A stretch of DNA of 64,000 bases from Sulfurimonas sp. HSL-1716 (GTDB taxonomy: Bacteria; Campylobacterota; Campylobacteria; Campylobacterales; Sulfurimonadaceae): NCBI RefSeq assembly GCF_039645975.1, contig NZ_CP147918.1, positions 372,001 to 436,000 on the forward strand. The letters run 5' to 3'. Position 1 is the stretch's first letter. Every line of letters starts with the position of its first letter. A program made the position numbers and the translations under genes. Shown here piece by piece: positions 35,377 through 45,380 of this stretch. The notes below the pieces were generated by a model that was not told the origin of the DNA, searched no databases, and saw only the letters and a list, made by a program, of their open reading frames with translations.

Positions 35377-37350
35377 CTAAAGTTTTTTGATCTTTGTTAT
35401 TTCGCCGCGCAGGCGAGCTGCTTCTTCGAACTCCAGCTCGCGTGCGGCTTTTTTCATCTGTTCTGTAAGCTCTTTTACGATCTTTTTCTTTTCTGCTGCC
35501 GGCATTTTATCGATATTTTTTCTTTTTGAATAGAGGTCGCCGTGATCTTCGAGTTTCAGATTCTCGTCCAGTTTACGGATGGTCGTCGTCGGAGTTATGC
35601 CGTGGGCTTTGTTAAACTCCTCTTGATGCTTGCGTCTGTTCTTTGTTATGTCGATGGCGCGCTGCATAGAGCCTGTTATCTTGTTTGCGTAGAGGATGAC
35701 GCGTCCGGCGGCATTTCTCGCCGCACGTCCGATGGTCTGGATAAGCGAAGTCTCGCTTCTTAAAAACCCTTCTTTATCCGCATCGAGTATGGCGACAAGA
35801 CTTACTTCAGGCAGGTCAAGACCCTCTCTTAGCAGGTTTATTCCCACCAGTACGTCAAACTCCCCTAGACGCAGGGAGCGGATGATCTGGTTACGTTCTA
35901 TGGTATCGATCTCCGAGTGCATATACTGCACTTTTATGCCCAGATCGGCAAGGTATTTTGTCAGCGCTTCTGCCATTTTTTTTGTCAGAACGGTGATAAG
36001 AACTCTCTCATTTTTCGCCGTGATCTTTTTTATCTCGTCGTGGATGTCTTCGACCTGGTTATCCAGCGGCTTGATATCGACTATCGGATCGAGCAGACCC
36101 GTGGGACGGATAATCTGTTCGGCTTTTACGGCTGAAAGGGAAAGCTCGTACTGGGCGGGTGTTGCCGAAACAAAAAGATAGTGAGGTGCTTTGTTGATGT
36201 ACTCATCCAGCTGCAAAGGACGGTTGTCCAGTGCGCTTGGCAGACGAAAGCCGTACTCGACAAGTACCTCTTTTCTGGCACGGTCTCCCGCATACATTCC
36301 GCGAAACTGCGGAAGACTCACGTGTGATTCATCGACGATGACGAGATACTCTTTATGTTTGATCTCAAAATAATCAAGCAGGGTAAAGGGCGCTTCTCCC
36401 GGTTTTTTATTCGTTAAAAGTCTTGAATAGTTCTCGATCCCCTTACACATCCCCGTGGTCTGAAGCATCTCGAGGTCGAATTCCACACGCTGTTTAAGGC
36501 GCTGTGCTTCAACAAGCTTGCCCTCTTTTAAAAGAAAATCAAGACGTTCGCCGAGTTCGTCTTCTATGCGTTTTATGGCGATCGCCATACGATCCTGTGA
36601 GACGCTGAACTGGCTTGTCGCATAGATGTTCACGTTTTTATAGTCTTCGATGCGTTTGTTTTCCAAGACGCTTATTTTGTAGATGGATTCGACCTCGTCG
36701 CCGAAAAATTCGATGCGGATCGCTTCATCTTCGAAATAGGGTGGATAGATATCGATGACATCGCCGCTGACACGGATATGTCCGCTGTCAAAATAGCTGT
36801 CGTTTCTGGTGTAGCCCATCTCGACGAGCCGAAGCAGAAGTTTCTTCTGGCTTATTTCATCGCCTACGGTTACGGCTTGTACCATCTTGAGGTATTCTTG
36901 GGGGTCACCCAAACCGTAGTTTGCAGAGACCGAAGCTATAACAATGACATCGTCGTAGCTGAGCAGGTTCGCCGTACATGAGAGGCGAAGACGCTCCAGC
37001 TCGTCGTTGATGGCGCTGTCTTTTTCTATGAAAAGGTCCTGACGGGGTATGTAGGCTTCAGGCTGGTAGTAGTCGTAGTAGGAGACGAAATACTCGACAT
37101 GGTTGTTTGGAAAAAACTGCCGAAACTCGCTGTAAAGCTGTGCGGCAAGCGTCTTGTTATGCGTCATGATGATGGTCGGCATCTTTACGTTTTCGATGAC
37201 ACGCGCCATGGTGTGAGTCTTACCGCTTCCCGTTACGCCTTCAAGAGCTTGGTAGCGGTTTCCTTTTAATATAGAATCGCTCAGAGCTTTGATGGCTTGG
37301 GGCTGATCTCCCGCAGGAGCATAGGGTGAATGTACTTTAAAATTCGGCAT
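35377..37350 (-). CDS. uvrB: Excinuclease ABC subunit B
   Basis: A 657-residue nucleotide-excision repair helicase. Walker [13 protein letters not shown], the beta-hairpin region [15 protein letters not shown], the DEAD-like [12 protein letters not shown], motif [15 protein letters not shown] and the C-terminal UVR domain ([12 protein letters not shown]) are all present. With UvrA it locates and verifies damage and then recruits UvrC. Single gene or operon with the downstream DedA. Confidence 0.98.
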   Translation of the reverse strand: MPNFKVHSPYAPAGDQPQAIKALSDSILKGNRYQALEGVTGSGKTHTMARVIENVKMPTIIMTHNKTLAAQLYSEFRQFFPNNHVEYFVSYYDYYQPEAYIPRQDLFIEKDSAINDELERLRLSCTANLLSYDDVIVIASVSANYGLGDPQEYLKMVQAVTVGDEISQKKLLLRLVEMGYTRNDSYFDSGHIRVSGDVIDIYPPYFEDEAIRIEFFGDEVESIYKISVLENKRIEDYKNVNIYATSQFSVSQDRMAIAIKRIEDELGERLDFLLKEGKLVEAQRLKQRVEFDLEMLQTTGMCKGIENYSRLLTNKKPGEAPFTLLDYFEIKHKEYLVIVDESHVSLPQFRGMYAGDRARKEVLVEYGFRLPSALDNRPLQLDEYINKAPHYLFVSATPAQYELSLSAVKAEQIIRPTGLLDPIVDIKPLDNQVEDIHDEIKKITAKNERVLITVLTKKMAEALTKYLADLGIKVQYMHSEIDTIERNQIIRSLRLGEFDVLVGINLLREGLDLPEVSLVAILDADKEGFLRSETSLIQTIGRAARNAAGRVILYANKITGSMQRAIDITKNRRKHQEEFNKAHGITPTTTIRKLDENLKLEDHGDLYSKRKNIDKMPAAEKKKIVKELTEQMKKAARELEFEEAARLRGEITKIKKL

Positions 37351-37537
37351 GTGAAATTATAGCCGATTTGGTATTTATATTGGGGTTTTTCTAGGATAGG
37401 ATCGTGATTTTTTTATTGAAAAAGTTTATGAAATAAAGATTGTTCTACAGCATAAAACATGACCTCCGTCATTAATTGTCTTCCATGAAAATGTTATAAT
37501 AATTAATAAACAAATATTAACAAGGTTATAAACGAAC

Positions 37538-40297
37538 ATGGCTGATACAAGCGTATATAAGACGATTTTTGAAATGACGAATGTAGGTATGGCCATTGCC
37601 GACTTGAGCGGAGGATTTATACAAGTCAATAAGAGCTTATGTGATCTGCTGGGGTATACGAAAGAGGAGCTACAGAACAGGACTTTTCAAGAGATAAGTC
37701 ATGCAAGCGACCTAAAAGAAGATTTACACCATATTGAAGAGATCAATAAAGGGCTTATCGATACTTTTAGTATGGAAAAACGATACTTTAAGAAAAACGG
37801 AGAGTTGGTATGGGTGGACCTGACCGTCACGGCAGTCCGAAAAGCCGACAAGAAGGTCGATTATTATATTGCCGTTATCAAAGATATCGATGAGCTTAAA
37901 CAAGCGCAGTTCGCATTGCGTTTAGAAGAAGAAAAAGCAAAGCTGTATCTCGATGTCGCAGCCGTCATGCTGCTTGCTTTGGACAGAAACGGAAAAATCC
38001 GGCTTATCAATCCCAAAGGCTGTGAGATATTAGGGTATTCGCAAGAGGAGCTGTTGGGAAAAGATTGGATCGAAACGGTTTTGCCAAAGCGTGTACAAGC
38101 AGATGTCAAAGAATTGATGCAGAGCATCTTCAGCGGCAACATAGAGCCTGTAGAGTATTTTGAAAATTCCGTGATCACCAAAGTAGGTGAAGAACGGACC
38201 ATAGCCTGGCATAACGGTGCGATACGGGACCACAACGGAGATATTATCGGTTTGATGACATCGGGACAGGATATCACGGATGAGAAACAGGCACAAGAAG
38301 AGCTTCGTCTTCAAAAAGAGGAGTTCGAGACTATCTTTAAAGCTTCCAAGGACGGCATAGCCATTCTTGATCTGGAGTCTCACTTTCTTGACTTCAATGA
38401 TGCATATTTAAAATTTACAGGCTTCAGCCGTGAAGAGATGCTCACAAAATCATGCATTGAAATGAGTATTCCAGAAGATGTCCCAAGAGCCAGACAAGCC
38501 GTACAAGAAGCGATAGAAAAAGGGTACGTCGAAAATTTTGAAAAATCCTGCATCGTAAAAAACGGAAAACAGATCGCCATCAATATGAGTCTTGCTTTGC
38601 TGCCGGATAAAACAAGACTGCTTATCACTACAAAAGATATGAGCGCAAAAAAAGCATACGAAGATCTGCTGAAAAAGACCATCGAGCAGCAAGAAGCACT
38701 TTTGAAGATAGAAACGGCAGGCTTTGTCCATATAAAGGACAGAAAATTTACCTGGACGAACAGGGCTTTTGAGAAAATGCTCGGATACGAGGCAGGCGAA
38801 CTCGTCGGAAAAGATACCCGTATCCTGTATAGCAATGACGAAGAGTACGAGAGTTTCGGCAGAGAAAGTTCGATCGCGTTTGAGACATCAAAAACATACA
38901 ATAAAGAGATAAACTGTCTTCGCAAAGACGGCAAAGCATTAGTGCTTATGAAAAGTCTGACAGCCATTGAAGGTTCTCCAGGCGAAGCTCTCGGCGTGTT
39001 TGTGGACATTACGCAGATGAAAGAGAACGAACGGGAGATACAAAAAGCGGAGACGAAGTTTTTTACCCTGTTCAACGAAGCGCTGAACCCTATTGCCGTC
39101 GTCGATCCGATCAAACATAAGATATTGGAAGTAAATCCTGCTGCAACCGAACTGTACGGCTATACAAATGAAGAGTTCAAGCAATTGGACATATCTGCCA
39201 TCGAAATGCTGGAAGATCAAGCCGAGATAAACAAAAGACAAGAGGCTATGATCACAAAAGGCTGGGACAGATTTACCACCAAGCACAGGACAAAAGAGGG
39301 TTCGATCTTGGATGTTGACGTCAGCGTGCGTGCCATACAATTGGAAAACAAGCCCTATCTGTATGCTACGTTTCATGACATAACGGCTCAAAAGAATAAC
39401 GAAAGACAGTTGATCGAAGTAAAAACGGAACTTGAAAAACAGAAGATATTTATAACGAGTCTTTTAGACGCACAGCCCAACATGATGCTTCTGACGGACG
39501 GGGAAATATCTTCATTTATGAATAAAGCGGCATTGAAATATTTCAACTGCAGGGATCTGGACGAATTTAAAGAACGCTATAACTGTATCTGTTATCGATT
39601 TATCAAGAACGATGCATATTTTCATCTCGGAAAAGTTCAAGAGGGACAAAACTGGATCGAAGTACTCTTGAGACTTCCTCAGGATCAGCATATAGTAACG
39701 ATCCAGTCATTGAAAGACGGGATTGTCAGAGCATTTAACATCTCGGTGAGAAAGTTCAACAGTGATTATGCGGTGAACTTTACGGATATTAGCGAGACGG
39801 TCGTAAAACAACGCGATCTAGAGGATAAAACTACTCATGACAAACTTACAAAAGCGTATAATAGAGAGTACCTCGAACAAAATATCCAAAGGATTCTGTC
39901 TCAAAACGAAACCGTTGCATTTGCTATGGTCGATATTGATCATTTTAAAAAGATCAACGATACATACGGTCATGATGTCGGAGACAAGGTTCTTAAAGAT
40001 TTGGTTAAAGTTCTTGATGACTTTTCAAGAAAAGAGGATATTTTGATACGATGGGGCGGGGAAGAGTTTTTACTGCTGTTAAAAGTAGATGAAAAAACAG
40101 CGCTTGCAAAAGTGCTTGAACATATCAGAAAAGCTATTGAAGAGCATAAATTTCCTGTCGCAAACAAGATCACCTGCAGTTTCGGTGCTGTTTTGCATGA
40201 TCCGTCTCATGCGTGGGAGATGACCTTTAAATCGGCGGATATCGCGTTATACGAAGCTAAAGCTTCGGGAAGAAACCGGGTTGTAGTGTCTGTTTAA
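37538..40297 (+). CDS. Cytoplasmic multi-PAS diguanylate cyclase
   Basis: 919 residues with no membrane segment or signal peptide. Six PAS-like repeats can be traced by their 'G-x-I-x-x-x-N-x-x-x-x-x-L/F-GY-x-x-E-E-L' core, at about residues 10-120, 130-245, 260-365, 385-490, 505-620 and 640-740. The C-terminal GGDEF domain has the active form RWGGEEF and an allosteric I-site RKED five residues before it. It should make c-di-GMP and be product-inhibited. The signal is unknown. It is convergent with the next gene. Confidence 0.93.
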   Translation: MADTSVYKTIFEMTNVGMAIADLSGGFIQVNKSLCDLLGYTKEELQNRTFQEISHASDLKEDLHHIEEINKGLIDTFSMEKRYFKKNGELVWVDLTVTAVRKADKKVDYYIAVIKDIDELKQAQFALRLEEEKAKLYLDVAAVMLLALDRNGKIRLINPKGCEILGYSQEELLGKDWIETVLPKRVQADVKELMQSIFSGNIEPVEYFENSVITKVGEERTIAWHNGAIRDHNGDIIGLMTSGQDITDEKQAQEELRLQKEEFETIFKASKDGIAILDLESHFLDFNDAYLKFTGFSREEMLTKSCIEMSIPEDVPRARQAVQEAIEKGYVENFEKSCIVKNGKQIAINMSLALLPDKTRLLITTKDMSAKKAYEDLLKKTIEQQEALLKIETAGFVHIKDRKFTWTNRAFEKMLGYEAGELVGKDTRILYSNDEEYESFGRESSIAFETSKTYNKEINCLRKDGKALVLMKSLTAIEGSPGEALGVFVDITQMKENEREIQKAETKFFTLFNEALNPIAVVDPIKHKILEVNPAATELYGYTNEEFKQLDISAIEMLEDQAEINKRQEAMITKGWDRFTTKHRTKEGSILDVDVSVRAIQLENKPYLYATFHDITAQKNNERQLIEVKTELEKQKIFITSLLDAQPNMMLLTDGEISSFMNKAALKYFNCRDLDEFKERYNCICYRFIKNDAYFHLGKVQEGQNWIEVLLRLPQDQHIVTIQSLKDGIVRAFNISVRKFNSDYAVNFTDISETVVKQRDLEDKTTHDKLTKAYNREYLEQNIQRILSQNETVAFAMVDIDHFKKINDTYGHDVGDKVLKDLVKVLDDFSRKEDILIRWGGEEFLLLLKVDEKTALAKVLEHIRKAIEEHKFPVANKITCSFGAVLHDPSHAWEMTFKSADIALYEAKASGRNRVVVSV

Positions 40298-40304
40298 CAA
40301 CCGG

Positions 40305-41810
40305 TCAAAGGAGTGTTTTTTTGGATACCAACGCTTTTGCCAAGGCATTTTTTATGGATAGGTAAGAGGGTCTGTTCTGCTCCAGGACTTTTTCATTTCT
40401 ATGTAATTGCCGCATGAGAGTATCCAGAGTTTTTCTTAGATTGTTGTATTGGGTGATGACGCTTTTTTGAACGGTTTGCGCTATGATCTGAGCCTTTTCG
40501 TCCCTCTTTTTTTGTATGATCTCCTTTAGCTCCAGTCTTTCCCGCGTCAGTACAAACTTTCTTTGCTCGTTTTTTACCGAGAGCAAAGTGTCTTGAACCC
40601 TGTCTAACTTTTTTTTCTCTTGAGTCAGGATATGTTCGATCTCCTCTTTCTCTTTTTGAAGCTTGTTCTGATACTCTAAGGGAGAAAACTCTCCGATATA
40701 GAGAACTTTTATCTTTTTATCGAGTTCGTCTATCTCTTTTTTCAGTATGTCTACGGATGATTTTATTTTGACGTAAATCTTTACTATGGAGAGCATCGAT
40801 ACGACGTTCCATTTCAGTCCGCTCTCCGTTTCCAGTTCCGGGACTTTGTATTTTTTCCCGTCTATGACAATGACGTTTAAAGAGTAGTATTTTAAAAAAT
40901 CCATCATATATTCATTGGATATGGCGATCTCCGTCAGGATCAAGCTGGCGATATGTCCGAACACTTCCTCGAAGTGCACCCTGAAGATATAGCCTGCAAA
41001 TCCCGTACAAAAATCTTTATTGCGGTTGTAGGTGTTGTTCAGCTGTTCTGCTATGATGGATTGGATAATCGAAAAGACTTTCTGCTCATATGTGTGGTTG
41101 TCAATCTTTTTTTCTATCATATGTACCGTAACAAAGAGTTTTGCCACATAGTAAAAAAAGCTTTTATTCTCCTCTTTTGAGAAGAAGTCGTCATAAAGAG
41201 ATTTTAACTCCTCTTCGTTGATACCGTTATATCTGTTGGCTATGGTGTTCTTTTCATTTTCGCTGACTTTGCGCTTATATTTTTCATCGAGTTTCTTTAC
41301 GAATATCTGATCCTCTTTTATGATAACGATATCATGGTCATGCAGTTCAAAAAATTCGTTGACGGCAAATCTTATAAGCTCTTTTTTATGGATCTCTTCG
41401 TTTTTGATGCGCTTTACGAAGTCATATATCTTTTTTTTCAGTTTCGAAGGTATCGATATCTGATTTTTATTGCCTTTGTAATCGTACTGGATGAGATCCT
41501 TGTGCAGAGAAAGTATTTCGAGAACAGCGGGTAGGTTTATACTGTCTTTTGGCTCTATTTTATACGCAAAGACTTTTAGAAGGATTTTGTTCTCGGTCAG
41601 TTTAAAGAGGATATATCCGACAGGCTCAAAATATTCTTTGAATGCCTGTTTGATCTTTTGCTGGCTTTTAGGGTCCTGCAGGCATCCCTCTTCGCAGTGC
41701 TCGTTAAAATAAGCGAACAGCTTGTTGTTCTCGGCTTCGCTCAGTTTGAATCCGACTGACGGTTTGCCTAGATGGGCTTTTAAATAAAATTTTAATTCCG
41801 AATCTAACAT
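40305..41810 (-). CDS. Large soluble protein of unknown function with C-terminal coiled coil
   Basis: 501 residues from the ATG whose codon ends at 41810; AGGACGG stands right upstream on the minus strand, which decides against an in-frame start 36 bp earlier. Residues about 1-350 are mixed alpha/beta and contain no motif I recognise. Residues about 365-460 form a long charged coiled coil (KKEIDELDKKIKVL, EKEEIEHILTQEKKKLDRV). No signal peptide or membrane helix. Rich in Lys, Glu and Ile, typical of the genome. It may be a lineage-restricted structural or regulatory protein. Confidence 0.65.
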   Translation of the reverse strand: MLDSELKFYLKAHLGKPSVGFKLSEAENNKLFAYFNEHCEEGCLQDPKSQQKIKQAFKEYFEPVGYILFKLTENKILLKVFAYKIEPKDSINLPAVLEILSLHKDLIQYDYKGNKNQISIPSKLKKKIYDFVKRIKNEEIHKKELIRFAVNEFFELHDHDIVIIKEDQIFVKKLDEKYKRKVSENEKNTIANRYNGINEEELKSLYDDFFSKEENKSFFYYVAKLFVTVHMIEKKIDNHTYEQKVFSIIQSIIAEQLNNTYNRNKDFCTGFAGYIFRVHFEEVFGHIASLILTEIAISNEYMMDFLKYYSLNVIVIDGKKYKVPELETESGLKWNVVSMLSIVKIYVKIKSSVDILKKEIDELDKKIKVLYIGEFSPLEYQNKLQKEKEEIEHILTQEKKKLDRVQDTLLSVKNEQRKFVLTRERLELKEIIQKKRDEKAQIIAQTVQKSVITQYNNLRKTLDTLMRQLHRNEKVLEQNRPSYLSIKNALAKALVSKKTLL

Positions 41811-42142
41811 AACCGTCCTACATGAAATTTGTCCGCTTTTTAACACAAGCTTTTTTAATTTGTAGATTTTACAATAAGAAGTACAAAAAGAATATAAAGA
41901 GAGAAAAATATCTGATATTTGTCAGTATTTTACAAATCAAAATATGAAAGATTTGAGCATAGATAGAGTGAAAAATAAAAAAATCACATTTTTATCATGA
42001 AAAAAACGAATTATCTAAAAGTTTTCAGGATTACACAATGTTGTATAAGATACAATTATCTTACATTTCCGAAAAGAAGTCTTGTTTTCGGGGGGTATGC
42101 CGATTCCGGTATTTACAAAAATAAGAAAAAAAGAGGGTAAAC
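41811..42142. other. Intergenic region between the coiled-coil protein and the DUF302-like lipoprotein
   Basis: AT-rich, no gene seen. A hairpin-forming pair CCGAAAA (42069-42075) and TTTTCGG (42085-42091) lies about 50 bp before the lipoprotein ATG, and TACAAT near 42050 could be its -10, which would place the hairpin in the 5' UTR. AGAGGG at 42133-42138 is the ribosome-binding site. Confidence 0.5.
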
Positions 42143-42730
42143 ATGATAAAAAAAGTTTTAGGCGCTGCTTTTGCATTAGCCATGGTTTTGACTATAAGTG
42201 GATGTTCTACAATGCATATGGGTTATACGGCAGTATTTAAGTCAGGTGATTTAGATGAGGGTGCTATGCCGGCATACGATGCTATGTTTACAAAAGTTGC
42301 TAAATACGGTGATCCGGCAAGAGCTATGATGAATGAGTACAAAGTAAACAAAGATGTTAAAAACGAAGATGTTGCGGATTCGATCAAAGCTTTGGCCGAA
42401 GAGTACAATATGCGTGTAACCGGCGATATCAAAATGTTTACAAAAGCGGATGCTAAACCGGATGAGGTCAAACATGCGAGAATCTTCTCTTTATGTAGTT
42501 TGACGATAGCAAAAGTATTTCTAAACCATTCTCGCTGGTACGGCGGTTTCATGCCGTGTAGAATCATGCTTGTGGAGTACGGTAACGGGGACAGATATCT
42601 TATCACTATGGATATGACGCTTGCGATCCATGGCGGTAGACCGCTTCCACCGGATATGCTGAAAATGGCGCAAAGTGTAGAAAAGGCTATGATAAACGTG
42701 CCAAAAAGAGCAGCTGTAGGTGATTTCTAA
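42143..42730 (+). CDS. Lipoprotein with DUF302-like domain
   Basis: 195 residues. A type II signal peptide ends in LTISGC, so C21 is the likely lipidated cysteine. The C-terminal 90 residues (SLCSLTIAKVFLNHSRWYGG, MPCRIMLVEYG) match the DUF302 pattern with its paired cysteines, a domain seen in redox- and sulfur-linked proteins. Function unknown. The gene stands alone with a hairpin in its apparent leader and two small hairpins downstream (42738-42748 and 42758-42776), neither followed by a T-run. Confidence 0.75.
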   Translation: MIKKVLGAAFALAMVLTISGCSTMHMGYTAVFKSGDLDEGAMPAYDAMFTKVAKYGDPARAMMNEYKVNKDVKNEDVADSIKALAEEYNMRVTGDIKMFTKADAKPDEVKHARIFSLCSLTIAKVFLNHSRWYGGFMPCRIMLVEYGNGDRYLITMDMTLAIHGGRPLPPDMLKMAQSVEKAMINVPKRAAVGDF

Positions 42731-42836
42731 TCACCTCGGGCTCTGCCCTCTGCTATAAAAGATCTTTTGGATCTTTGCTTAAAAACTTCTTCGAATAAAC
42801 TTCATCCATTTAAATATTTTTCTCAAAATTCCATTT

Positions 42837-43364
42837 CTAATACGGTGGATTAAGCTTGATAATCTGATCCGTTGCGTTGTAATCGAAATGTACAACGTCT
42901 TCATCATGAGGTTTGATCTCTTTTACAAGTTTTGCATTTTTGTCGTAAACTGTTATGAGGGCACCGTTCTCATCATAATAGTAAAACCAGTAAAGAGAGC
43001 CGTCTTTGGTAAGAGAACAATCCATTATGTCACCCAGATGTTTGATGGAAACCGCTGATCCGTCGTAGTTTATTATGTGGGCATATTCTCCGCTATGCGA
43101 CATATATCCTCCGCAGTCTAGTATCTGGTTGTTTTTGCGGGAGAGGAAAAACGGTCCGAAGTATTTCTCTATTTTGAGGGATCTTTTTTTTGTATTTATC
43201 TGCAAGATCGCGTAGCAGTTGTCCGTTGCATATTCACAGATCTGTTTTTGTGAAAAACTCAAAATCTTGTTTTCATCACTGTTTTTTGGATAAAAGTATA
43301 CTAAAGCAAAAATACCGCCAAGAACGAGAAAAAGTCCGCGCATAAAAGTTTTATTGTAGATCAT
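42837..43364 (-). CDS. Membrane-anchored protein of unknown function
   Basis: 175 residues: an N-terminal membrane helix (GLFLVLGGIFALVYFY) followed by a beta-rich domain with repeated short strands (GSLYWFYYYDENGALITVYD) resembling one or two beta-propeller-type blades. The main domain is probably periplasmic. Start is either ATG 43364 or the in-frame ATG 21 bp later; neither has a clear SD. No family recognised. Confidence 0.55.
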   Translation of the reverse strand: MIYNKTFMRGLFLVLGGIFALVYFYPKNSDENKILSFSQKQICEYATDNCYAILQINTKKRSLKIEKYFGPFFLSRKNNQILDCGGYMSHSGEYAHIINYDGSAVSIKHLGDIMDCSLTKDGSLYWFYYYDENGALITVYDKNAKLVKEIKPHDEDVVHFDYNATDQIIKLNPPY

Positions 43365-43649
43365 ATCGATTTCGCTTTTAGTTCATCCGTGCAAAAATTG
43401 AAAGCGGTTTCAAAGATCAGCACGATTATCTCTAATTCGATCGAGGAATGTATAGGAAACTCCTTAGCGCTTTGTTAACGATTATAGCATAAAATCCAAT
43501 GTTTCTCGGCAGGTAATATAGAAGCAGATCTTTCGTTATTTGCCTATAATCTCGGACGATAAACGCAGCGCGGCAGTCAAATCTTTTATTTTGTGATAGA
43601 ATTATGGTATCGGATAAAGATGTAAAAAAATTATTTGGTAGGTTCGTGT

Positions 43650-43877
43650 ATGGAAGAATTATCGATGTTGGACAAGTTAAGCTCAAAAGTTTCTGAGATT
43701 ATACATCAGTATAATAATTTAAAAAATGAAAATGAAACCTTAAGAAACGAGGTGATCACATTAAAAGCCGAACGTCAAATAAAAGACAACGAGATCGAAA
43801 GACTTGCTCAGGAAAATGCCAATAAAGACATGGAGATAGAAGAGATAGTCAACAAGATCGAAAATATATTAAGTTAG
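43650..43877 (+). CDS. Small coiled-coil protein
   Basis: 75 residues from ATG 43650 (TAGG at 43639-43642 upstream). It is one continuous heptad-pattern coiled coil (LSSKVSEIIHQYNNLKNENE and following), rich in Glu, Asn and Lys. Size and form resemble ZapB-type division proteins, and the gene following 6 bp later begins like ZapA. The pair could be a division accessory module, but coiled coils give poor evidence of homology. Confidence 0.6.
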   Translation: MEELSMLDKLSSKVSEIIHQYNNLKNENETLRNEVITLKAERQIKDNEIERLAQENANKDMEIEEIVNKIENILS

Positions 43878-43883
43878 TGGTTT

Positions 43884-44099
43884 ATGAGTAAAAAAATATC
43901 TGTAACGATCGGCGGGAAACGCTTCGATCTCAATATCGACGACAAATTTGCTTCGTTTTTACACAAGCAGATGGCTTTGGATCTTAACGTTGACGGCAAC
44001 AATGAGGTCAAGAGAATCCTCGAAGCTTATGTAAGAAAAACTTATGAACTTTACACGAAAGAGCAGAAGGTAGAAGAGATCCTAAAAAAATTCGATTGA
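43884..44099 (+). CDS. Small protein, possibly ZapA-like
   Basis: 71 residues. The beginning KKISVTIGGKRFDLNID has the 'V-x-I-x-G-x-x-x-x-L' strand opening of ZapA, and the rest is helical with a charged end (EQKVEEILKKFD). It is shorter than typical ZapA (about 100 residues). ATG preceded by TTAGTGG, a weak SD. Assignment to ZapA is tentative; the coupling to the coiled-coil gene is the better-supported statement. Confidence 0.55.
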   Translation: MSKKISVTIGGKRFDLNIDDKFASFLHKQMALDLNVDGNNEVKRILEAYVRKTYELYTKEQKVEEILKKFD

Positions 44100-44151
44100 T
44101 TTATGTTTGTATAAGCTTTTTTATATATAATTTCGTTCTCTTTAAATACGT

Positions 44152-44228
44152 GCGTCCATAGCTCAGCTGGATAGAGCACCGGTTTGCGGTACCGGCGGTC
44201 AGGAGTTCGAATCTCTTTGGGCGTACCA
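44152..44228 (+). tRNA. tRNA-Arg (anticodon GCG)
   Basis: 77 nt including encoded CCA. Arms: acceptor GCGTCCA/TGGGCGT with G-U at the first pair and a U-G at the fourth; D stem GCTC/GAGC; anticodon stem CCGGT/ACCGG with loop TTGCGGT, anticodon GCG; T arm AGGAG-TTCGAAT-CTCTT. C35 and an A in the D loop are arginine identity elements and fit. GCG reads CGC and CGU. Most bacteria use ACG (inosine-modified) for these codons. Confidence 0.9.
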
Positions 44229-44401
44229 TCCTCCGACATTCTTTATTTCTTTTTTAGATAATCAATTTTTTACCGATTTGTATAGTTCGACTCAGAGTAT
44301 CTTCATAGAGGTTTTTGTTGTAAAGCGAACCTTTTATGCTAATATATTGTCATGTAAAGTTTACAAACTACGTCATAACGACAAAAATAAATTGGATAAA
44401 T

Positions 44402-44893
44402 ATGGATATAAAAAAGATATTTACAAGCTTGATTTTTGTTCTGTCGGTTATTTTTATAATTTTGATGGTGATTAAAGTTGCATTAAAATCCGATTTTGCA
44501 AATGTAAGCAACAGAAACGGGCAGGGCAGCGATGCCGGCTATAAAATGAAAACAAAATTCTATAAAGAGTTTTATTATTCGACTAATTTTAAAAGAAATC
44601 CGAGCAACGACAACATGCTCTCTCTGGGTAATTTTACCGTCAATATCAACAGCAACAGAGAACAAAACAAGCTTATTATGAAGGTCTCTATCGAAACGAA
44701 AGAGGGTGTGATCGATGATATTATGGATAGACAGTCCGTGATACGAAATGACGTTATCGACAGCGTTATGAACCTGAGATCGTCAACGATCAATCAAGAA
44801 AACGTATCGACGGCGATCAAAGAAAATCTCAATAAGAGACTAAAAGGAGACGTCATAAAGAACGTCTATTTTGAAAGATTCATAATTCAATGA
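44402..44893 (+). CDS. FliL-like flagellar protein paralogue
   Basis: 163 residues from ATG 44402. An N-terminal membrane helix (IFTSLIFVLSVIFIILMVIK) is followed by a periplasmic domain with the FliL pattern: LSLGNFTVNINSN, LIMKVSIETKE, IRNDVIDSVMNLRS and the ending VYFERFIIQ, which matches the 'V-Y-F-T-x-F-V-I-Q' C terminus. FliL surrounds the stator and affects torque. It lies away from other flagellar genes and is probably a second FliL-type protein. An earlier start would add residues with no family match. Confidence 0.72.
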   Translation: MDIKKIFTSLIFVLSVIFIILMVIKVALKSDFANVSNRNGQGSDAGYKMKTKFYKEFYYSTNFKRNPSNDNMLSLGNFTVNINSNREQNKLIMKVSIETKEGVIDDIMDRQSVIRNDVIDSVMNLRSSTINQENVSTAIKENLNKRLKGDVIKNVYFERFIIQ

Positions 44894-44953
44894 TAAGTTT
44901 TTTCTTTTATGAGGAGTAGCCGTACGGTATGAAAACCTCTATAACGTACAGGA

Positions 44954-45307
44954 CTATTTTTTTCTTATAGAGTTTTTATACTCTTCGCTTAGTTCAAGGT
45001 TCTTACATGGACGTATCAATCCGTACAGCTCGAGCTCCGCTCCTCCGACATGACAGAGAATCTTTCCTGTTTCGTCCAAGAAGACAAAGAGTTCGTTTTG
45101 ATGGTTCTCCTTTTTTACATGCGGTGAATATATGACATAATCCGCATTTTTTAAAAAATGTATACGTTCGCACTCTTTTTTGTATTTTTCACAATCTTTA
45201 TCCACCTGTTGAATATCTAAAAAATCGGTTTGCAGCGCTTCTTTGAGTACTTCTGCAAGATTTGGCAGCTCTTTTTCGATATTGGAATATTTGTCGATCG
45301 TTTTCAT
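44954..45307 (-). CDS. Small soluble protein of unknown function
   Basis: 117 residues, charged, no membrane segment. A helical N-terminal half (ELPNLAEVLKEALQTDF, with a cysteine-containing KDCEKYKKECERIHFL) precedes a beta-rich C-terminal half (ADYVIYSPHVKKE, LFVFLDETGKILCHVGG). GGGG seven bases upstream of the ATG acts as the SD. No family recognised. Confidence 0.55.
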   Translation of the reverse strand: MKTIDKYSNIEKELPNLAEVLKEALQTDFLDIQQVDKDCEKYKKECERIHFLKNADYVIYSPHVKKENHQNELFVFLDETGKILCHVGGAELELYGLIRPCKNLELSEEYKNSIRKK

Positions 45308-45380
45308 ATAGCCCCTTTTTTCATATTATTTTATCTCTTTTAGAGATAATAGTGTAATAGATATCACAAACCTCTTAAAG

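Noticed and set aside
43432-43686. An 84-codon ORF on the minus strand in the gap before the coiled-coil gene
   Set aside because: No ribosome-binding site, overlaps the start of the plus-strand small gene and has no recognised features.
44278-44475. A 65-codon ORF overlapping the FliL-type gene
   Set aside because: Different frame within the start of a better-supported gene; no SD.
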